Origin: Bacteroidales bacterium
Lineage (GTDB): Bacteria > Bacteroidota > Bacteroidia > Bacteroidales > Bacteroidaceae
Length of the DNA: 9,861 nt
Reading direction: 5' to 3'
Assembly (NCBI GenBank): GCA_004552155.1
Contig: SFPF01000013.1
Location: forward strand, 1-9,861
Shown: piece by piece, positions 7,240-9,861 of the stretch
Layout of the letters: each line of letters opens with the position of its first letter
How positions within the stretch are numbered: the stretch's first letter is position 1
Notes under the pieces: generated by a model
The model's input: only the letters and a program-made list of their open reading frames with translations
What the model was told of the DNA's origin: nothing
Databases searched by the model: none
Translations under genes and position numbers: made by a program

Positions 7240-8265
7240 ATGAATATACAAAAGCATATCTTATTTTTCTGCTTTTCCCTCTTCGGCCTCTGCCTTTTTG
7301 CCGAAGAAGCGGCCGATACAACGAACACGCGGCTCAAAGACCCGCTTTATTTCCAGCTGTACGGCGGCATCAATAAGTCAGCCAATGAAAATTTGCCTTG
7401 GTCGGAGTTTACGCGCTACCCTTGGTCGGGCGGCGTGTTCCTTGGCGTCGGTAAGGAGGTGCGTCCCCTTTGGGGCTGGCGTGCGGCCTTTCGTTTCAAT
7501 CACAACAAGAGCCGCAACGTGCCGCGTTGCGAGAACAGCGACGTTTGGGGCTGGCACAGTTTGGAACTGTTTGGCGATGCCACTTTCGACCTTTCCGACG
7601 CTTTTCGCAAGCGCAAGCCGCGCCAGCAGCGGCCGCGTTTCAATTTGAAACTCTTTGCGGGTATCGGCGGTGCTTATACTTTTGGCTTCCCCGAGGACGT
7701 GCCTCTTTCTTACACCGTGCCATATTCTATGAACAGCGCCGTGTGCTTCGGCTTCCGCGCCGGGCTTACGGCAACCTATGCCTTGACGGAGCGTTGGCAT
7801 ATCGGCGCAGAACTTAGCCAGAACTTCTTTATCGACCGCTTCAACGGTGTGAAGGACGGCTCGCCGCTCGATGCGCGTAGCAACCTCAAAGTAGGTTTTA
7901 CCTGCATGCTCGCGCCGCGCCGCAAGAAGCAACCCGTGGCTGTCGCCCCCGTCGTCTACGACACCCGCCTGCGCACCATTCCTGCCCTGCCGCTGATGAT
8001 GCCGAAGCCCGAGTCCGACAAGGTACGCCGCCTGGCAGGCCGCGCCTTCCTCGACTTCCCCGTAAACGAAACGGTGATTTATCCCGATTACCGCCGCAAC
8101 CCCGACGAGTTGCGCCGCATCAACAACACTATCGACAGCGCCCTCTTCGACAAGACCATTCAGGTGCGCAGCATCTCGCTCCACGGCTATGCCTCGCCCG
8201 AAAGTCCGTATGCCAACAACACGCGCCTCGCCAAGGGCCGCACGCCATGCCATGCCTGTAGCTGA
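7240..8265 (+). CDS. Outer-membrane beta-barrel protein with OmpA-like domain, truncated by the chimeric junction
   Basis: The protein starts with a signal peptide (MNIQKHILFFCFSLFGLCLFA, likely cleaved after A21). About residues 32-227 look like a small outer-membrane barrel, with alternating aromatic strands such as LYFQLYGGI, RAAFRFNHN, FNLKLFAGIGGAYTFGF, HIGAELSQNFFI and SNLKVGFTCML. This is in the style of Bacteroidetes DUF3575-type proteins. A proline-rich linker follows, then the start of an OmpA-like domain (FPVNETVIYPDYRRN, SLHGYASPESPYANNTRLAKGRT, T335). Genuine sequence ends at about T335 (8244). The last residues before TGA 8263-8265 are read from clostridial DNA, so most of the peptidoglycan-binding domain is missing. 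It lies 40 bases after wecB and could be co-transcribed. It may help anchor or export surface material, but that role is inferred from position only. Confidence 0.78.
   Translation: MNIQKHILFFCFSLFGLCLFAEEAADTTNTRLKDPLYFQLYGGINKSANENLPWSEFTRYPWSGGVFLGVGKEVRPLWGWRAAFRFNHNKSRNVPRCENSDVWGWHSLELFGDATFDLSDAFRKRKPRQQRPRFNLKLFAGIGGAYTFGFPEDVPLSYTVPYSMNSAVCFGFRAGLTATYALTERWHIGAELSQNFFIDRFNGVKDGSPLDARSNLKVGFTCMLAPRRKKQPVAVAPVVYDTRLRTIPALPLMMPKPESDKVRRLAGRAFLDFPVNETVIYPDYRRNPDELRRINNTIDSALFDKTIQVRSISLHGYASPESPYANNTRLAKGRTPCHACS
8242..8256. other. Junction between Bacteroidales and Clostridia DNA
   Basis: Left of this point the + frame gives a conserved OmpA-like RLAKGRT ending at 8244. Right of it the - frame gives SpoIIE up to about 8248. 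The sequence across it is ACGCCATGCCATGCC, a short GCCAT direct repeat that could act as microhomology. Base composition and codon use change abruptly here, from GC-rich to AT-rich. No transposase, terminal repeat, tRNA or integrase is present. Both genes are cut in mid-domain. Confidence 0.85.
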
Positions 8266-9354
8266 TGAAACTGCTTTTATAAATGCTCCCACAGGCAGTC
8301 CTCCATCCCATTTTGTACAGATATCTGCTTTTATAATTGCATATCCGTCTGCATTTTCATATATATGAACCTCTTCAACTGTAAATCCAGTTTCCTTTGC
8401 CTCAACATATATCTTCGTTATTTTCATTTTTCTGTGCCCGTCCACACACTTTTCATTGTTCACCCAGTCTTCCATCAGAACAGCCATGGCATCAAGCTGT
8501 TTTGCAATGACCTGTCTGTTTTCCTTTAGCCGCCGGTACCATGCTTCATTAAGCTCCAGCCTTAGGAATGCGTCTGTTGCTGCATCAACCATTTTTTCAT
8601 AATAAGGACAATTGTCCACATAAACTTTTTCTATTATTTCCTTTTTATCCCTGCGCTCTTTTACCGCATTTATAAGATCAACTATTTTCTGCGACATTGA
8701 TTGTCTGTTATCGTTCCAGCATATCACACAGCCTTCACAACAGGCACACATTCTACCTGTTATCTCACTCTCCAGCTTTGCAGTATGATCACTTTTCCCC
8801 TGCTCAACTTCACATCCTGCCTTTGCTATCATTTTTGCAAGTCCACCGACTGAAGCTGCAAATGCCTCTTCCTTATCCGGGAGCAGGCTCTTACTTGTAC
8901 TTTTTTCACTTTTTCCCATAAATTCAATATAATTAAGGCCTCTGTCAGTGATCACGACAGTTCCAAATATCACTGCACTCTCTGCAATACTTAGAATTAT
9001 CTGTATTTTGTCAACACTTCCTGTCATTTCCGCTGAAATTCCCATAGCACACGTTGTAAGTGCCGTTATCACCGCCGCAGCCGGTCCACTGCATCTTTTA
9101 TTTATCCAGCTGTAAAATCTGATTCCTATAAAACTTACCACAATAATAAAGAGATACTTTGTCATTGTCTGAAACGACATAAAGTATCCCATTCCTGTAA
9201 ATAATCCTATGTAAAAAAGTATCGTTTTATTATTCCACAACAGATATACTGCAAAAATTGCCGGTACAAGAGGATAACAATCCATTATGCCAACAGAAGA
9301 TGCAAGTGCTGCAGCAGCTCCTGCAATGATATTTTTTATTTTTATAAGTCCCAT
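8248..9354 (-). CDS. spoIIE: Stage II sporulation protein E, N-terminal part (phosphatase domain missing)
   Basis: About 369 residues of SpoIIE, the membrane-bound PP2C-type phosphatase that dephosphorylates SpoIIAA and so activates sigma F in the forespore. Residues about 7-138 contain roughly six hydrophobic segments. The cytoplasmic middle region carries the family's Cys-rich motif (C203, C205, C206, C209, C212 in GRMCACCEGCVICW). It continues with NCPYYEKMVDAATDAF and NEAWYRRLKENRQVIAKQLDAMA, the usual lead-in to the catalytic domain. Full SpoIIE proteins are around 800 residues. Here genuine sequence stops at about A369, before any PP2C motif, because of the junction near 8245. The frame stays open beyond this point only by reading antisense through the OmpA-like gene. 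The start ATG (9352-9354) has GGAGG 8 bases upstream. The identification rests on the middle-region pattern, the membrane segments and the divIC neighbour. Confidence 0.88.
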
Positions 9355-9408
9355 TCACACAGCCTCCAATTTAATAGTATATGCCATATTATATTGGGAC
9401 TATTCCGC
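9350..9408. repeat. Left arm of a perfect 59-base inverted repeat (native spoIIE 5' region)
   Basis: Every one of the 59 bases is the reverse complement of 9803-9861. The arm covers the first five bases of spoIIE, its GGAGG site and its TATAAT element. Identity stops at 9409, just before the possible Spo0A box. This arm is in its natural place between divIC and spoIIE. Confidence 0.97.
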
Positions 9409-9421
9409 AAGCTTTGCCGAA
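9363..9421 (-). promoter_or_regulatory. spoIIE promoter region with a possible Spo0A box and a GGAGG ribosome binding site
   Basis: On the - strand a perfect TATAAT lies at 9388-9393, and GGAGG at 9363-9367 stands 8 bases before the start codon. No good -35 hexamer is found 16-18 bases upstream of the TATAAT. Instead a 7-mer one base off the Spo0A box (TGCCGAA on the + strand at 9415-9421; consensus TGTCGAA) sits 21 bases upstream of the TATAAT. In Bacillus subtilis the spoIIE and spoIIG promoters use sigma A with extended spacing and Spo0A boxes near the -35 region. The layout here fits that, but a single imperfect box is weak evidence. Confidence 0.5.
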
Positions 9422-9436
9422 AAACATAAATAACAT

Positions 9437-9466
9437 AAAAAAGGAAAACCTCAGTTCTCCTTTTCT
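9437..9466 (-). terminator. Rho-independent terminator at the end of divIC
   Basis: Read on the - strand, AAAAGGAGAAC pairs with GTTTTCCTTTT to give an 11-base-pair stem with one G-U pair. The loop has four bases (9450-9453), and the 3' arm runs into six T's (9437-9442). The divIC stop codon TGA (9451-9453) lies within the loop, so the stem overlaps the last codons. It separates divIC from spoIIE, which then needs its own promoter. Confidence 0.75.
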
Positions 9467-9747
9467 TTAAAAATTATTTCGTTATCATACGCAAGCCCCA
9501 GCTTGCTTTTTGCCATGTCTTCTATGTACTGGTCGCTCTGCATATAATCTGCAAGGGCGTTTATCTCATCTGTGCGCTCTGTCTCCTCTTTGAGCTGCTT
9601 GTTCAGCTCTGCTGTCTGCTGCGCATAGGCTGTTTCTTTATTTTTAAGCTGCACTATCTGAAAAATCATAACAATAAGAAATGCAACAACTATCACTGCG
9701 ACGCTTAATGTTCCGCCTCTTTTTTTACTTGAACGACGTATACTCAT
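9451..9747 (-). CDS. divIC: Septum formation initiator family protein (DivIC/FtsB-like)
   Basis: This is a 98-residue bitopic membrane protein. It has a short basic N-terminus (MSIRRSSKKRGG), one transmembrane helix at about residues 14-34, a coiled coil at about 35-65 (KNKETAYAQQTAELNKQLKEE), and the typical C-terminal block SDQYIEDMAKSKLGLAYDNE. Size and layout match FtsB/DivIC (PF04977). These proteins act with FtsL and DivIB/FtsQ at the division septum to activate septal peptidoglycan synthesis. In Clostridia and Bacillus divIC stands just upstream of spoIIE in the same direction, as here, which supports the DivIC name over other FtsB-like proteins. AAGGAGG (9752-9758) lies 4 bases before the ATG. 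The region further upstream, 9759-9802, is AT-rich and shows no convincing promoter. Everything beyond 9803 belongs to the inverted copy. Confidence 0.9.
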   Translation of the reverse strand: MSIRRSSKKRGGTLSVAVIVVAFLIVMIFQIVQLKNKETAYAQQTAELNKQLKEETERTDEINALADYMQSDQYIEDMAKSKLGLAYDNEIIFKEKEN

Positions 9748-9751
9748 TATT

Positions 9752-9758
9752 CCTCCTT
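9752..9758 (-). promoter_or_regulatory. Ribosome binding site of divIC
   Basis: AAGGAGG on the - strand, 4 bases before the divIC ATG at 9745-9747. This strong Firmicutes-type site contrasts with the Shine-Dalgarno-poor leaders in the left part of the window. Confidence 0.8.
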
Positions 9759-9802
9759 AATATACCTATCTGAATAGTTTTCCAAACATTTTATCTTTTT
9801 TA

Positions 9803-9861
9803 GCGGAATAGTCCCAATATAATATGGCATATACTATTAAATTGGAGGCTGTGTGAATGGG
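9803..9861. repeat. Right arm of the 59-base inverted repeat (displaced copy of the spoIIE 5' region, + direction)
   Basis: Perfect reverse complement of 9350-9408. It includes TATAAT at 9818-9823, GGAGG at 9844-9848 and a spoIIE ATG at 9857-9859, all pointing right, upstream of divIC. The arm runs to the last base of the window, so the true repeat may be longer. A second, inverted spoIIE start upstream of divIC is not a normal gene order, and the breakpoint at 9802/9803 is best read as an artefactual inverted join. Confidence 0.95.

Noticed and set aside
8240..8260. Horizontal transfer between a Bacteroidales and a Clostridia genome
   Set aside because: No mobile-element feature at the join, both genes are destroyed, and the clostridial genes are housekeeping and sporulation genes in their native order.
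8697..8921. 74-codon + strand ORF in the clostridial part
   Set aside because: It lies antisense to the conserved SpoIIE middle region, including the Cys-rich motif, and has no ribosome binding site.
7378..9354. A single 658-codon - strand ORF that begins as SpoIIE and continues to 7378
   Set aside because: Only the first 369 or so codons are SpoIIE. The rest is the antisense of the OmpA-like gene, kept open by chance in GC-rich DNA. It is an artefact of the chimeric join, not a novel fusion protein.
9350..9861. An invertible promoter or phase-variation switch formed by the inverted repeat
   Set aside because: No recombinase is in view. The spacer holds a complete divIC gene, which should be essential for division. 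The repeat runs into the window edge, and an amplification or assembly artefact is simpler.

Overview
The window joins pieces of two unrelated bacterial genomes. Positions 1 to about 8244 come from a GC-rich Bacteroidales bacterium, probably a Prevotella-like relative. The signs are AT-rich leaders with few Shine-Dalgarno sequences, a Bacteroidetes-type outer-membrane/OmpA protein, and a typical Bacteroidetes polysaccharide gene order. From about 8245 to 9861 the sequence is AT-rich, has strong GGAGG ribosome binding sites, and carries sporulation and division genes of an endospore-forming Clostridia, probably Lachnospiraceae. The two parts meet in the middle of two oppositely oriented genes, with no mobile element between them.

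Bacteroidales part (all + strand, tightly packed): the C-terminal end of an unidentified protein (3-239); a Wzy/O-antigen-ligase-like membrane polymerase (230-1411); a protein with two fused GT4 glycosyltransferase domains (1498-3567); a WecG/TagA/CpsF (GT26) glycosyltransferase (3560-4258); a short monotopic phosphoglycosyl transferase (4284-4856); a WecC-like UDP-ManNAc dehydrogenase (4880-6088); a WecB-like UDP-GlcNAc 2-epimerase (6096-7199); and an outer-membrane beta-barrel/OmpA-like protein cut at the junction (7240 to about 8244). Together they describe a lipid-linked surface polysaccharide pathway. The phosphoglycosyl transferase would load the first sugar-phosphate on undecaprenyl phosphate. 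WecB and WecC would make UDP-ManNAcA. The GT26 enzyme would be the natural candidate to transfer a ManNAc-type sugar. The tandem GT4 protein would add further sugars, and the Wzy-like protein would polymerise the repeat units. Flippase, length-control and export genes are not in the window.

Clostridial part (all real genes on the - strand): divIC/ftsB (9451-9747), a rho-independent terminator, a plausible Spo0A-type promoter, and the first 369 or so codons of spoIIE, cut off before the phosphatase domain. The order divIC then spoIIE is normal for Clostridia. The last 59 bases of the window (9803-9861) are a perfect inverted copy of the spoIIE promoter, ribosome binding site and start (9350-9408). 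That is abnormal and looks like a second chimeric join.

I found no undescribed defence, mobile or RNA system. The most notable points are the two probable artefactual joins, the tandem GT4-GT4 fusion, the predicted ManNAcA-containing polysaccharide, and the spoIIE control region.
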